Numbered from the stretch's first letter, positions 25,102 through 33,880 are shown. The stretch is DNA of 44,611 bases from Clostridiales bacterium UBA4039 (GCA_002382805.1 DGAD01000036.1:47587-92197), one strand, 5' to 3'. The notes: generated by a model from the letters alone, not told the origin. A program made the numbers and translations.

Positions 25102-26171
25102 TGCCGTTACATGGAGCAAATATTCAAGGAACCTATGCGGCTTATGATGTAGCATTACCAAAGGAAGAGATTATTGACTTTTCAACAAATACCAACTGCA
25201 TTGCACTTACACCAGCATTACAAAAATATTGGAGTGAACTAACTCAGGATATTGACTGTATTTGTCAATATCCTGGAGCGGAACATGGGCAACTGATAGA
25301 GGCGATCGCACAGATGCATCAACTATCCCAAGAGCGATTATTGCTTGTTAATGGTACGAATGAAGCTATCTACCTTCTTGCGTCGCTCTTGAGCAAAAAA
25401 CGTGTAGGCATTATAGAACCTACATATCCGGAATATGAATGCGCACTAAAGGCTTACAATGCTCATGTTGTTCATATCCAATATGAAGACTTTTGCAATG
25501 ATGCACTAGATTATAGTCAAGTGGACGCTCTCATACTATGCAACCCAAATAATCCGACAGGTCAATACTTGTCCTATGGGGATTTAGAAGAAAAGGTTAA
25601 GCAAATGCAGGCGCATGGCGTGCTTTGCATTATGGATGAAGCCTATATGGATTTTCTGCCGTTAAAGACAGACACGATACATGCGCAGACAAAGCAATGG
25701 GCAAAAAAATATAGGCATGTACTTTTTTTACGAAGCCTCACAAAAATATTTCGTATACCAGGGATTCGTTTAGGCTATGTGATGGCTCATCCGGAATATA
25801 TAAAAGCTCTGGAAAAAAGGCAACCCTCTTGGTCGGTTAATCGCTTAGCCATTGCCTTAGGGATACGTTTGATGGTAGAACAAAACTATATTCAAGAGAC
25901 AAAAAACTACTATCATAAGGAGCGGGAGCGAGTTACGCAGCAACTAGCTGATCAAGGATGGAAGGTTCTTTTTTCAACAGTGAATTTTTTTGTGGTAGAG
26001 GTATCTAGAGCGGATGACTTGATTGTATGGTGCTTAAGGCATGGCGTTGTATTAAGGCATACCAAAAATCACAAAGGGCTTGATGGAAAATATATCCGTA
26101 TTGGATTACAAAGACCAAAAGAAAATGATCGGTTACTTGAGGTTTTAAAAGCGTATCGACATCAAGAATAG
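25098..26171 (+). CDS. cobD: L-threonine-O-3-phosphate decarboxylase
   Basis: This 357-aa fold-type I PLP enzyme is related to histidinol-phosphate aminotransferase. It should decarboxylate threonine phosphate to aminopropanol phosphate, the substrate of CbiB. Marks are HGANIQGTY and DFSTNTN at the N terminus, CNPNNPTG, DEAYMDF (D180) and the PLP lysine K216 in RSLTKIFRIPGIRLGY. The gene order cbiB-cobD and a four-base overlap favour this over HisC. The start at 25098 uses GGAGG inside cbiB; longer frames upstream would only overlap cbiB. A threonine kinase (PduX) gene is not visible. Confidence 0.93.
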   Translation: MMPLHGANIQGTYAAYDVALPKEEIIDFSTNTNCIALTPALQKYWSELTQDIDCICQYPGAEHGQLIEAIAQMHQLSQERLLLVNGTNEAIYLLASLLSKKRVGIIEPTYPEYECALKAYNAHVVHIQYEDFCNDALDYSQVDALILCNPNNPTGQYLSYGDLEEKVKQMQAHGVLCIMDEAYMDFLPLKTDTIHAQTKQWAKKYRHVLFLRSLTKIFRIPGIRLGYVMAHPEYIKALEKRQPSWSVNRLAIALGIRLMVEQNYIQETKNYYHKERERVTQQLADQGWKVLFSTVNFFVVEVSRADDLIVWCLRHGVVLRHTKNHKGLDGKYIRIGLQRPKENDRLLEVLKAYRHQE

Positions 26172-26183
26172 AAAGGGAAAAAG

Positions 26184-26831
26184 ATGAAGGATTTTGTATT
26201 TATTTCAGATTTTGATGGAACCATAACAAAAAAAGATTTTTATTGGATTTTACTGGATGAATATATTGGACAAAAAGGTATTGATTATTATTATGAATGG
26301 AAAAAAACACAAAAAATTGGAACGCAGTTTTTAAACACTGTCTTTACATGGCATACCTTTACGGAGCAAGAACGACTAGATGCATTAAATAAAGTTGAAA
26401 TCGATAAAGACCTAAAGCTGGTCATTGAAGAAGTACACCAGCAAGGTGGAGATTTTGTTATATTAAGTGCAGGTTTTCGCTATTATATTGAATACGCGCT
26501 GTCGCAACAAGGTATTCAAGAAGTTGAAGTTTACACAAATGATGGAAGCTTCAAAAACAATACATTTATAATGGAACCGGATAAAACATCACCCTTTTAT
26601 TCAAAACTTTATGGAATTGATAAAGAAAAAGTTGCAATCATGCATAGAGAAAAATATAAAACCATTATCTTTGCAGGAGATTCTGAACCGGACTATAAAG
26701 CGGCACTTCATGCCGACGTCATCTTTGCAAAAGATGAATTAGCTAGGCTTTTAGATGAAAATGGACATGCCTATAAACCTTATTCGTGTTTTCGAGATAT
26801 TCTAAGCTACTTACAACAAAGAGCCAAATAA
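26184..26831 (+). CDS. HAD-family phosphatase (MtnX/PSP-like) at the end of the cobalamin operon
   Basis: This 215-aa protein has HAD motif I DFDGT (9-13), motif II LSAG (about 92), a lysine region around K152 and motif III FAGDSEPDYKAAL. It resembles 2-hydroxy-3-keto-5-methylthiopentenyl-1-phosphate phosphatase/phosphoserine phosphatase types. No methionine-salvage gene is around, while it follows cobD by 12 bases with an AAAGGG site. It may act in cobalamin synthesis, for example on alpha-ribazole phosphate or adenosylcobalamin phosphate; this is inference. Confidence 0.85.
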   Translation: MKDFVFISDFDGTITKKDFYWILLDEYIGQKGIDYYYEWKKTQKIGTQFLNTVFTWHTFTEQERLDALNKVEIDKDLKLVIEEVHQQGGDFVILSAGFRYYIEYALSQQGIQEVEVYTNDGSFKNNTFIMEPDKTSPFYSKLYGIDKEKVAIMHREKYKTIIFAGDSEPDYKAALHADVIFAKDELARLLDENGHAYKPYSCFRDILSYLQQRAK

Positions 26832-26850
26832 AAAGAATGGGAAAATAGCC

Positions 26851-26879
26851 TTGACAAAAAGATAAAGGGTTCTTATAAT
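26851..26879 (+). promoter_or_regulatory. Sigma-A promoter of cadC-cadA
   Basis: Perfect consensus: TTGACA (26851-26856), 17 bases, TATAAT (26874-26879). It lies 20 bases after the HAD phosphatase stop and directly before the palindromic operator. Confidence 0.9.
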
Positions 26880-26884
26880 ATAAC

Positions 26885-26914
26885 ATATGAATACTTGTTC
26901 ATATGAACAAGTAT
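26885..26914 (+). promoter_or_regulatory. Nested palindromic operator for the CadC-like repressor
   Basis: Two overlapping palindromes occur just after the -10 element. ATATGAA-N6-TTCATAT (26885-26904) has the classical ArsR/SmtB-family shape. A perfect 24-bp palindrome spans 26891-26914 with half site ATACTTGTTCAT. They cover the start of transcription, so repressor binding would block initiation. Confidence 0.8.
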
Positions 26915-26939
26915 AATAATAAAAATAAAAGGAGAGCTT

Positions 26940-27305
26940 ATGTCAGATAAAAAGATAGATTTTGAGACGTGTCAGTGTAATGTATTTCATGAAGATATTA
27001 TTCGAAGTGTTCATCAGAAGATGCCGGAAGACGAACAACTGTATGAGTTAGCAGATTTATTTAAAGTATTTGGTGATTCAACACGAATTAAGATTATATT
27101 TGCGCTATTTACTGAAGAAATGTGTGTATGTGACATTGCAGCGCTTCTTGGTATGTCTCAATCGGCGATATCACATCAGCTGCGTGTGCTTAAGCAGGCA
27201 CGTTTGGTCAAGTACAGAAAAGAAGGCAAAGTTGTCTACTATGCACTTGATGATGATCACATTAAGAACATTTTTGACCAGGGACTAAATCACATTATGG
27301 AATAG
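26940..27305 (+). CDS. cadC: CadC-like ArsR/SmtB-family metal repressor
   Basis: This 121-aa repressor has both metal sites known from CadC. The alpha3N site is formed by N-terminal C11 and C13 plus C62 and C64 of EMCVCDIA. The alpha5 site is D105, H107, H118 and E121, the same DxH...H..E spacing as in staphylococcal CadC. The recognition helix is SQSAISHQLRVL. Cd(II), Pb(II) or Zn(II) should release it from the palindrome at 26885-26914. AAAGGAG precedes the ATG; cadA follows after 18 bases. Confidence 0.94.
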   Translation: MSDKKIDFETCQCNVFHEDIIRSVHQKMPEDEQLYELADLFKVFGDSTRIKIIFALFTEEMCVCDIAALLGMSQSAISHQLRVLKQARLVKYRKEGKVVYYALDDDHIKNIFDQGLNHIME

Positions 27306-27323
27306 CATAAGGAGGTACTTACA

Positions 27324-29444
27324 ATGGAAAAGAACACAAAAAAAGAGTTTCGTATTACTGGGTTGGACTGTGCACACTGTGCAACCAAGATTGAACAAGG
27401 GATTCAAAATATTGACGGGGTCAGTGTTGCTTCGTTAAACTTTGCATCTCAAACATTAACACTGCATGTACAAGAGGGAAAGGATGCAGACCAAATTTAT
27501 AAAGAGGCAGGAGCACTGGCAGATCGTATTGAAGCTGGTGTGGCACTAGTAGATAAAGGCGATACGACGGCTTCGTCTAAAGAAAGTCTTCTCAACATAA
27601 AAGAATTGAGTGTTTTGGGTGTAGGCGTTATTTTATTTGCCATGGCGATTATAGGCACCTTTTCACCGATGATTGAGTTTGGACTTTATTTTGCAGCCTA
27701 TTTACTCATTGGTGGTGAAGTTCTCTTGCGTGCAGGGAAAAACATCCTGCGCGGACAAGTATTTGACGAGAATTTTCTAATGGCGATAGCAACGATTGGA
27801 GCTTTTGCGATTGGTGAATATCCAGAAGGTGTAGCTGTTATGCTATTTTACCAGGTCGGTGAACTATTCCAAGACCTTGCAATAAATCGCTCTAGGCGGT
27901 CCATTAAAGAATTGTTGGACATTAAGCCCGAATATGCAAACCTTCTTGAAGGCGAGCAAAGCCGACGGGTAAAACCGGATGAAGTTACTGTAGGAAGTCG
28001 AATTATAGTAAAACCAGGAGAAAAAGTACCTTTAGATGGTGTGGTGCTTGAAGGAAACTCCATGGTAGATACAATGGCGTTAACTGGAGAGTCGATGCCT
28101 AGAGATATCGAAAAAGGCGATACGATTTTATCTGGATTCATTAATCAAAATAGTGTATTAACGATAGAAGTTACCAAAGCTTATGCGGATTCAACAGTAG
28201 CCAAAATCATGGATTTGGTGGAAAACGCAAGTAGCAAAAAAGCCCAAACAGAAAATTTCATAACAACATTTGCGAAGTATTACACACCGGCAGTTGTATT
28301 TTCAGCATTAGCCTTAGCGATTATTCCGCCGATTGTGACGGGAGGCGATTTTTATGACTGGATTTATCGTGCGCTTATCTTCTTGGTCGTATCGTGCCCT
28401 TGTGCTCTAGTTATTTCTATACCTTTAGGCTTTTTTGGAGGTATCGGTGGAGCATCTAGACATGGTGTGTTGATTAAAGGGAGTAACTATCTTGAAGCGT
28501 TAAATAAAGTGGATACAGTGGTGTTTGATAAAACTGGGACGTTGACCCATGGGTTCTTTGAAGTAACACAGATGATTCCACATGCAAATACCTCCTTAAG
28601 TCAAGAAGAACTGCTTTATTATGCGGCTATTGGTGAAGTGCACTCTAATCATCCGATTGGTCTGTCGATACTAAAAGCCTATGGAAAAACCATAGACGAA
28701 AGTAGAATTGTTCATTATGAAGATTTTGCAGGCAAGGGTGCTAAGGTGGAGTATGACCAAGATGAAATTGTCGTCGGTAATGACAAGATGATGCGCCAGA
28801 TGGGTGTGGAGTTTGAATCGGTGCAATCGTTGGGAACAATTGTATATGTGGCTCTTAATAATCAGTATGCAGGTTATATTGAAATAGAAGATACTATAAA
28901 AGAAGATGCAGCGTCAACGATTAAGCGATTAAAGAAAATCGGCGTACATAACATTGTCATGCTGACAGGAGACCGTAAAGAAGTCGGTCAGATGGTAGGC
29001 GCAAAACTCGGGATATCGGATGTTCGTGCAGAATTACTTCCAGGAGATAAAGTGACTCAGCTTGAAGCCATTGTGGAAGCAAAAGCACCTTCGAAACGCG
29101 TTGCCTTTGTAGGTGATGGAGTCAATGACGCACCTGTGCTTGCACGTGCAGATATTGGTGTGGCAATGGGAGGCTTGGGTTCAGATGCGGCTATTGAAGC
29201 AGCAGATATTGTCTTAATGACTGATGAACCGTCTAAGATCGTCTCGGCCATGCATATAGCAAAGCGTACACGAAGAATTGTTTGGCAGAATATAATTTTT
29301 GCATTAGGTGTAAAAGCTATCGTATTGCTTATGGGTGCGGGAGGAATTGCCACAATGTGGGAAGCTGTTTTTGCAGATGTTGGCGTTGCTTTTATTGCAG
29401 TGTTAAATGCTATGCGCGTCATGCGGATAAAAGATATTCATTAA
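27324..29444 (+). CDS. cadA: Cadmium/zinc-exporting P1B-type ATPase
   Basis: This 706-aa ATPase starts with one heavy-metal-associated domain (GLDCAHC, C16 and C19). Membrane helices follow, then the actuator loop TGES (254-257), the membrane metal site SCPC (C358, C360), the phosphorylation motif DKTGT (D402), HP dipeptide in SNHPIG, MLTGD and GDGVNDAP. The CPC motif with downstream GVKAIVLL and the CadC-like repressor fit class P1B-2 (Zn/Cd/Pb) rather than copper. It should expel metal from the cytoplasm. Its stop codon overlaps that of the convergent AraC gene by four bases, leaving no room for a terminator. Confidence 0.95.
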   Translation: MEKNTKKEFRITGLDCAHCATKIEQGIQNIDGVSVASLNFASQTLTLHVQEGKDADQIYKEAGALADRIEAGVALVDKGDTTASSKESLLNIKELSVLGVGVILFAMAIIGTFSPMIEFGLYFAAYLLIGGEVLLRAGKNILRGQVFDENFLMAIATIGAFAIGEYPEGVAVMLFYQVGELFQDLAINRSRRSIKELLDIKPEYANLLEGEQSRRVKPDEVTVGSRIIVKPGEKVPLDGVVLEGNSMVDTMALTGESMPRDIEKGDTILSGFINQNSVLTIEVTKAYADSTVAKIMDLVENASSKKAQTENFITTFAKYYTPAVVFSALALAIIPPIVTGGDFYDWIYRALIFLVVSCPCALVISIPLGFFGGIGGASRHGVLIKGSNYLEALNKVDTVVFDKTGTLTHGFFEVTQMIPHANTSLSQEELLYYAAIGEVHSNHPIGLSILKAYGKTIDESRIVHYEDFAGKGAKVEYDQDEIVVGNDKMMRQMGVEFESVQSLGTIVYVALNNQYAGYIEIEDTIKEDAASTIKRLKKIGVHNIVMLTGDRKEVGQMVGAKLGISDVRAELLPGDKVTQLEAIVEAKAPSKRVAFVGDGVNDAPVLARADIGVAMGGLGSDAAIEAADIVLMTDEPSKIVSAMHIAKRTRRIVWQNIIFALGVKAIVLLMGAGGIATMWEAVFADVGVAFIAVLNAMRVMRIKDIH

Positions 29445-30301
29445 ATTTGTTCACGATATGTCTTGGGACTTTTCCCATAAGAGTTTTTAAACATTTTCGA
29501 AAAATTCAGTGGATTATTATACCCGGTCTCAAGTGCGATGTCTTTAATAGGCAGCTGAGTTGTTTCCAACAACTTGGCTGCTTTTCCAAGGCGGTAATTA
29601 ATAAGATATTCTTGGGGTGAGACATTGAGTTCTTTTTTAAAAATGGTTGTTAAATACGATCGGTTGATACCGACATAGTCTGCGATGTCGCTGACTTTAA
29701 TTTCTTGTTTATAATTAATCGCTATATATTGCAAAGCGTGTTCAACGTAAGTCTCGCTTGAGTAATCATAGCGATTTTTTTTATTTCTTTTTTCATTCTG
29801 TGCATCAATCAGCGTCGATATAATATCAAATAGATAACCTACACGCTTAATTTCGTTGGTAAAAGTCAATTCATTTGAATCTAGAATTTTTCGAATGAGA
29901 GGCAAGTATGAAGCAGTAGGTATTCCGGAAGCTGCAACCGGATGAGCAGCGGATAAGCCTGCGTGTTGAAGATAGTCTATCGCCATCTCTCCGTCAAAAG
30001 TTACCCACATATATTCCCAAGGATCATTCATATCCGCAGCATAGTCGATAGGAACCGATTTTGGAATTAAAAAAAGATCATCTTTTTTTAAAGCATAGGT
30101 AGTACCATTAATGGTAAGACTGCCCTTCCCGCTTAAAATGAAATGCAGATGATTTTCGTTAGGGGTTTTATGATTGTAGGTATATCCGGGAGTACAGTGC
30201 TGATGTCCGCAGTGAACAAGATATAGATCATTGGTTTGACGCTTTATGTTACGCAGACAACGAAAACCGACGCGCGAATTGTAAGTTGTGGGTTTGTCCA
30301 T
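29441..30301 (-). CDS. AraC-family regulator of the alpha-galactoside cluster
   Basis: This 286-aa regulator has an N-terminal cupin sensor (about 30-140: TPGYTYNHKTPNENHLHFILSG... region, residues 40-60) and two C-terminal helix-turn-helix motifs (about 185-285), ending in NPLNFSKMFKNSYGKSPKTYR. It is divergent from the sugar ABC transporter and GH36 gene, the classic MsmR/RafR arrangement, so it likely activates that cluster in response to an alpha-galactoside. AGGAGG precedes the ATG. Its promoter overlaps a copy of ATGCAACAT also present near the transporter promoter. Confidence 0.9.
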   Translation of the reverse strand: MDKPTTYNSRVGFRCLRNIKRQTNDLYLVHCGHQHCTPGYTYNHKTPNENHLHFILSGKGSLTINGTTYALKKDDLFLIPKSVPIDYAADMNDPWEYMWVTFDGEMAIDYLQHAGLSAAHPVAASGIPTASYLPLIRKILDSNELTFTNEIKRVGYLFDIISTLIDAQNEKRNKKNRYDYSSETYVEHALQYIAINYKQEIKVSDIADYVGINRSYLTTIFKKELNVSPQEYLINYRLGKAAKLLETTQLPIKDIALETGYNNPLNFSKMFKNSYGKSPKTYREQI

Positions 30302-30366
30302 AAGAATCCTCCTATAGGATCAATAATTATGTTAAGTTCGCTGAAGTAGTTTTGACACTTTAATCA

Positions 30367-30395
30367 AGTATACGCCAAAAAGTATTGAAATGCAA
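30367..30395 (-). promoter_or_regulatory. Promoter of the AraC-family regulator
   Basis: On the minus strand TTGCAT (30390-30395) and TATACT (30367-30372) are 17 bases apart. The -35 hexamer is part of one ATGCAACAT repeat, suggesting autoregulation. Confidence 0.6.
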
Positions 30396-30552
30396 CATTA
30401 TAACATATACATATAACATAGAGATATGGCCTGTATCTATTGGTGGATGTGCTTTAAAAAAGTGTGTTAAAAACCTATATGTGGTGTATAATATATAAAA
30501 ATACACAAAAAAATAATGAATATATATACAAATATTACATTATGATATGTTT

Positions 30553-30561
30553 ATGCAACAT
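30553..30561 (+). repeat. Second copy of ATGCAACAT upstream of the sugar-ABC promoter
   Basis: The 9-mer occurs at 30390-30398 (over the regulator's -35) and at 30553-30561 (8 bases upstream of the transporter's -35). This is a plausible AraC half-site pair; no footprint data are implied. Confidence 0.45.
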
Positions 30562-30568
30562 GAGTATA

Positions 30569-30597
30569 TTTAACTTCGCATTTATTGTATGTATAAT
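30569..30597 (+). promoter_or_regulatory. Promoter of the sugar-ABC/alpha-galactosidase operon
   Basis: TTTAAC (30569-30574) and a perfect TATAAT (30592-30597) are 17 bases apart. The weak -35 fits an activator-dependent promoter. The binding-protein gene starts 47 bases later with AAAGGAGG. Confidence 0.65.
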
Positions 30598-30644
30598 AGG
30601 AGCATAATCAACAAAGACTATCACAAGATAAAAGGAGGATTCAT

Positions 30645-32003
30645 ATGAAGCTAAAAAAAATGATGGCATTAATGTTAACATTAGTAATGGTATTAAGTTT
30701 GGCTGCGTGTAGCGGGGGAGACAATTCTAATGATGGAGGAACAGATTCAGGAGCATCAACCGATACAACCGATACTTCGTCAGAGAGCACCGATTCAGAA
30801 AGTTCTGATACATCAGGTTCTTCAGATGTCGAATTAACAGTGGCGATTTGGGATACCAATCAAGAACCTGGATTAACACAGATTATTAATGATTTTACAG
30901 AAAAAACAGGCATTAAGGCTCAAATACAAGTAACGCCATGGGAACAATATTGGACAATGCTTGAAGCAGGTGCAACGGGCGGATCATTACCGGATGTTTT
31001 TTGGATGCACTCAAACGAAATTGCAAGATATTCTGAGTATGAGATGCTTCTTGATTTAACTGAACGTATTAAGTCCAGTGACGTGTTAGACATGTCAAAA
31101 TTCCCTCAAGAGATTATTGAAATCTATAACTGGGAAGGTACAACACAATATGCAGTACCAAAAGATATTGATACCATCGGATTGTGGTACAACAAGACCA
31201 TGTTTGACGAAGCGGGTGTAGCATATCCAGATGATTCGTGGACATGGGAAGACTTTAGGGCGGCTGCTGAAAAACTTACAAAAGATGATGGAAGCCAATA
31301 TGGACTTGCACTTCGTCCAAGCAATAACCAAGCAGGTTGGTACAATTTAGTTTATGGTAAAAATGGTTACATTATTTCGGATGATAAAAAATCTTCAGGC
31401 TTTGACTTGCCGGAAACTATTGAAGCGATTGACTTTTTTGCTTCTATGTCAAAAGACGGATTAATGCCACCTTATGAAGTGCTTGCAGAAAATGAAGAAC
31501 ATGCACTTTTTGAAGCAGGAAAAGTGGCGATGATTATGCAAGGTTCTTGGATGCTTGCAGAATTATGTAATAATGAATATGTTATAGAAAATGCTGACAT
31601 TGCAGTTCTTCCAAAAGATGCAGAGACTGGACGACGACCTTCCATTTACAATGGTCTTGGATGGGCGGCAGCAGAAAATACAGAATATCCTGAAGAAGCA
31701 TGGGCGTTGATTGAATACATGGGCTCAGAGGAAGCGCAGCAAAAACAATCAGACCTTGGTATTGTTATTTCAGCGTATGAAGGAACAATGGATAACTGGA
31801 CAGGAGCATATCCAACATTTAACCTTCAAGCGTATCTGGATATGATGGATGATCTAGTGATTCGTCCATATTCAAAAACAACGGTTCGTTGGGAAAATAT
31901 GGCCAATGACAAAATGATTATGGCATGGACCGGAGATAAGACAGCTGAAGAAGTTTGCCGAGAAATAGCGACAGAGATGAATGCATTATTAGCAGAAGAA
32001 TAA
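30645..32003 (+). CDS. Sugar ABC transporter substrate-binding lipoprotein (CUT1)
   Basis: This 452-aa protein has a lipoprotein signal (LAAC, C22), then a Ser/Thr/Asp/Gly-rich flexible linker to about residue 62, and a family 1 extracellular solute-binding domain (TVAIWDTNQEPG, DVFWMHSNE, GLWYNKTMFDEAG, MIMQGSWML). It sits on the outer membrane face and delivers an oligosaccharide to the two permeases encoded next. The GH36 alpha-galactosidase at the end of the operon suggests raffinose/melibiose-type sugars. The Trp- and Tyr-rich core (W94, W118 region) fits carbohydrate stacking. Confidence 0.93.
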   Translation: MKLKKMMALMLTLVMVLSLAACSGGDNSNDGGTDSGASTDTTDTSSESTDSESSDTSGSSDVELTVAIWDTNQEPGLTQIINDFTEKTGIKAQIQVTPWEQYWTMLEAGATGGSLPDVFWMHSNEIARYSEYEMLLDLTERIKSSDVLDMSKFPQEIIEIYNWEGTTQYAVPKDIDTIGLWYNKTMFDEAGVAYPDDSWTWEDFRAAAEKLTKDDGSQYGLALRPSNNQAGWYNLVYGKNGYIISDDKKSSGFDLPETIEAIDFFASMSKDGLMPPYEVLAENEEHALFEAGKVAMIMQGSWMLAELCNNEYVIENADIAVLPKDAETGRRPSIYNGLGWAAAENTEYPEEAWALIEYMGSEEAQQKQSDLGIVISAYEGTMDNWTGAYPTFNLQAYLDMMDDLVIRPYSKTTVRWENMANDKMIMAWTGDKTAEEVCREIATEMNALLAEE

Positions 32004-32011
32004 AAATGGGG

Positions 32012-32049
32012 ATATAGGCGCCAAAACACATCCGTTTTGGCGCTTATAT
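32012..32049 (+). terminator. Intercistronic hairpin between binding protein and permeases
   Basis: A stem of about 16 bp (32012-32027 with 32034-32049, core GCGCCAAAAC/GTTTTGGCGC) lies in the 77-base gap. There is no T-tract, so partial termination or 3'-end protection is likely, giving more binding protein than permease, as in maltose-type operons. Confidence 0.7.
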
Positions 32050-32080
32050 ACATCTGACGAGGAAGTAAGGAGATGATGAC

Positions 32081-32992
32081 GTGTCAACAAGAACAAAAGT
32101 AAGGGGAACAAATCGTGCCCGCAGTGAGTTCATTTGGGGGTGGATGTTTATACTTCCGACGATGATTGGATTATTTATATTAAATATTATCCCTATTTTT
32201 CAGACAATATATCAAAGTTTTTTTAAAGCAGGAGCATTTGGAAAAGGGAATGTATTTGTTGGGCTGGACAATTATCGACGTATGTTTGCCGATGCCAGTG
32301 TTTGGCAAGCGCTGATTAATACATTTAAATATGCTGTTGTTGAAGTACCTTTTTCTATTGCAATCGCTTTGGTACTAGCGGTTTTACTTAATCGTCATAT
32401 GCGCGGGCGATCACTTTATCGAACGATATATTTCTTGCCGATGGTGGCTGCACCGGCAGCCGTAGCCATGGTTTGGCGCTGGTTATATAATTCTGAATTC
32501 GGTTTATTGAATCATTTGTTAAATACCTTGGGATTTGATTCAGTAAATTGGATATCGAATCCAAATACGACATTTATATGGATTGCAGTTGTGGGTATTT
32601 GGTCAGTTATTGGATATAATATGGTCTTATTTCTTGCAGGACTACAAGAAATTCCGCAAGACTATTATGAAGCGGCGATGATTGATGGAGCAAGTGCGGT
32701 CAAACAATTTTTTTATATTACCATTCCGCTTATATCACCGATGATGTTTTTTGTATCCGTAACACGAATTATCGCGGCAATGCAAGTGTTTGATGTAATC
32801 TATATGATGATGGATCGCAACAATCCGGCATTTTTTAAGACACAGTCGCTGGTATATCTATTCTATCGATACTCTTTTGTTGAATCAGATAGAGGATATG
32901 GATCAGCCATTGTAATGCTGCTACTCCTGGTGATTATGGTCATTACGGTGATTCAAATACGCATGCAAAAAAAATGGGTAAACTACAATTAG
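32081..32992 (+). CDS. Sugar ABC transporter permease (MalF type)
   Basis: This 303-aa inner-membrane protein has six predicted helices and the EAA loop EAAMIDGASAVKQFFYITIP near residues 205-225. It forms the channel with the next permease. It starts with GTG behind AAGGAG; the ATGs just upstream are out of frame. No ATP-binding gene is in the operon, as is common for CUT1 systems that share an MsmX-type ATPase. Confidence 0.93.
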   Translation: MSTRTKVRGTNRARSEFIWGWMFILPTMIGLFILNIIPIFQTIYQSFFKAGAFGKGNVFVGLDNYRRMFADASVWQALINTFKYAVVEVPFSIAIALVLAVLLNRHMRGRSLYRTIYFLPMVAAPAAVAMVWRWLYNSEFGLLNHLLNTLGFDSVNWISNPNTTFIWIAVVGIWSVIGYNMVLFLAGLQEIPQDYYEAAMIDGASAVKQFFYITIPLISPMMFFVSVTRIIAAMQVFDVIYMMMDRNNPAFFKTQSLVYLFYRYSFVESDRGYGSAIVMLLLLVIMVITVIQIRMQKKWVNYN

Positions 32993-33005
32993 GAAGGAGA
33001 TTATT

Positions 33006-33836
33006 ATGCAAAACAGAAAAATACTCAATTCGATTATCTTACATACGGTCTTAATTATTGGCTCAATTGTTATGCTTGTCCCTTTCCTATGGATGGTGTT
33101 AACTGCATTTAAGACAATATCAGAGTCAACGCAGATGAACCCATTTGTGATTTTTCCAACGCAATGGCGTACAGACGCATTCGAATCAGTAATGACAAAG
33201 ATGAATTTTGGGCGCTTATACTGGAATACTTTTGTACTTATGCTGGGACGTGTGTTTTTTGCGGTCATTACAGCAACGTTGGCAGGCTATGCCTTTGGAC
33301 GTCTTCGGTTTAAGGGGCGTGACCTGATGTTTAGCCTAGTGATTTTTCAAATGATGGTACCGGTGCAGATTTTTATTATTCCTCAATACGTGATTGTTAG
33401 CAAGTTAGGTATGCTTAACACAAATTTTGCACTGATATTTCCGGGACTTGTTACAGCCTTTGGTACATTCTTATTGCGACAATCCTATATGAGTTTGCCA
33501 AAAGACTTGGAGGAAGCGGCGCGACTTGACGGATGTAATATCGGGCAAACCTTTTTATATGTGATGGCACCGTTGACGCGTTCGGCAATGGTTGCTTTGG
33601 GAATATTTACAGCGCTCTTTGCCTTTAAAGACTTGATGTGGCCATTAGTTGTCAATACAGAACAAAGTACGATTCCGCTATCGGCAGCTTTAGCAAAAAT
33701 ACAAGGTCAATTTGCGGCGAATTATCCTGAACTTATGGCTGCATCTTTACTTGCAGTTATTCCGATGATTATCATCTATCTTTTCTTTCAAAAACAGTTT
33801 ATTCAAGGTATTGCTACCAGTGGTGGTAAGTTGTAG
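33006..33836 (+). CDS. Sugar ABC transporter permease (MalG type)
   Basis: This 276-aa permease has six helices and the EAA loop EEAARLDGCNIGQTFLYVMAP near residues 170-190. It pairs with the MalF-type permease encoded 13 bases upstream. AGGAAGGAG precedes the ATG. The C-terminal KQFIQGIATSGGKL tail is typical of MalG-like subunits. Confidence 0.93.
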   Translation: MQNRKILNSIILHTVLIIGSIVMLVPFLWMVLTAFKTISESTQMNPFVIFPTQWRTDAFESVMTKMNFGRLYWNTFVLMLGRVFFAVITATLAGYAFGRLRFKGRDLMFSLVIFQMMVPVQIFIIPQYVIVSKLGMLNTNFALIFPGLVTAFGTFLLRQSYMSLPKDLEEAARLDGCNIGQTFLYVMAPLTRSAMVALGIFTALFAFKDLMWPLVVNTEQSTIPLSAALAKIQGQFAANYPELMAASLLAVIPMIIIYLFFQKQFIQGIATSGGKL

Positions 33837-33880
33837 GAAAAGGCATATACATACAAAACGAATACATAAGGAGAAAAAAT

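Larger units (their letters stand above)
30302..30644. other. Divergent control region araC-type regulator / sugar ABC operon
   Basis: This 343-base, very AT-rich region holds a minus-strand promoter at 30367-30395, a plus-strand promoter at 30569-30597 and two copies of ATGCAACAT. Extra near-repeats of ATAACATA occur at 30401-30420. No gene or stable RNA is apparent. Confidence 0.6.
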
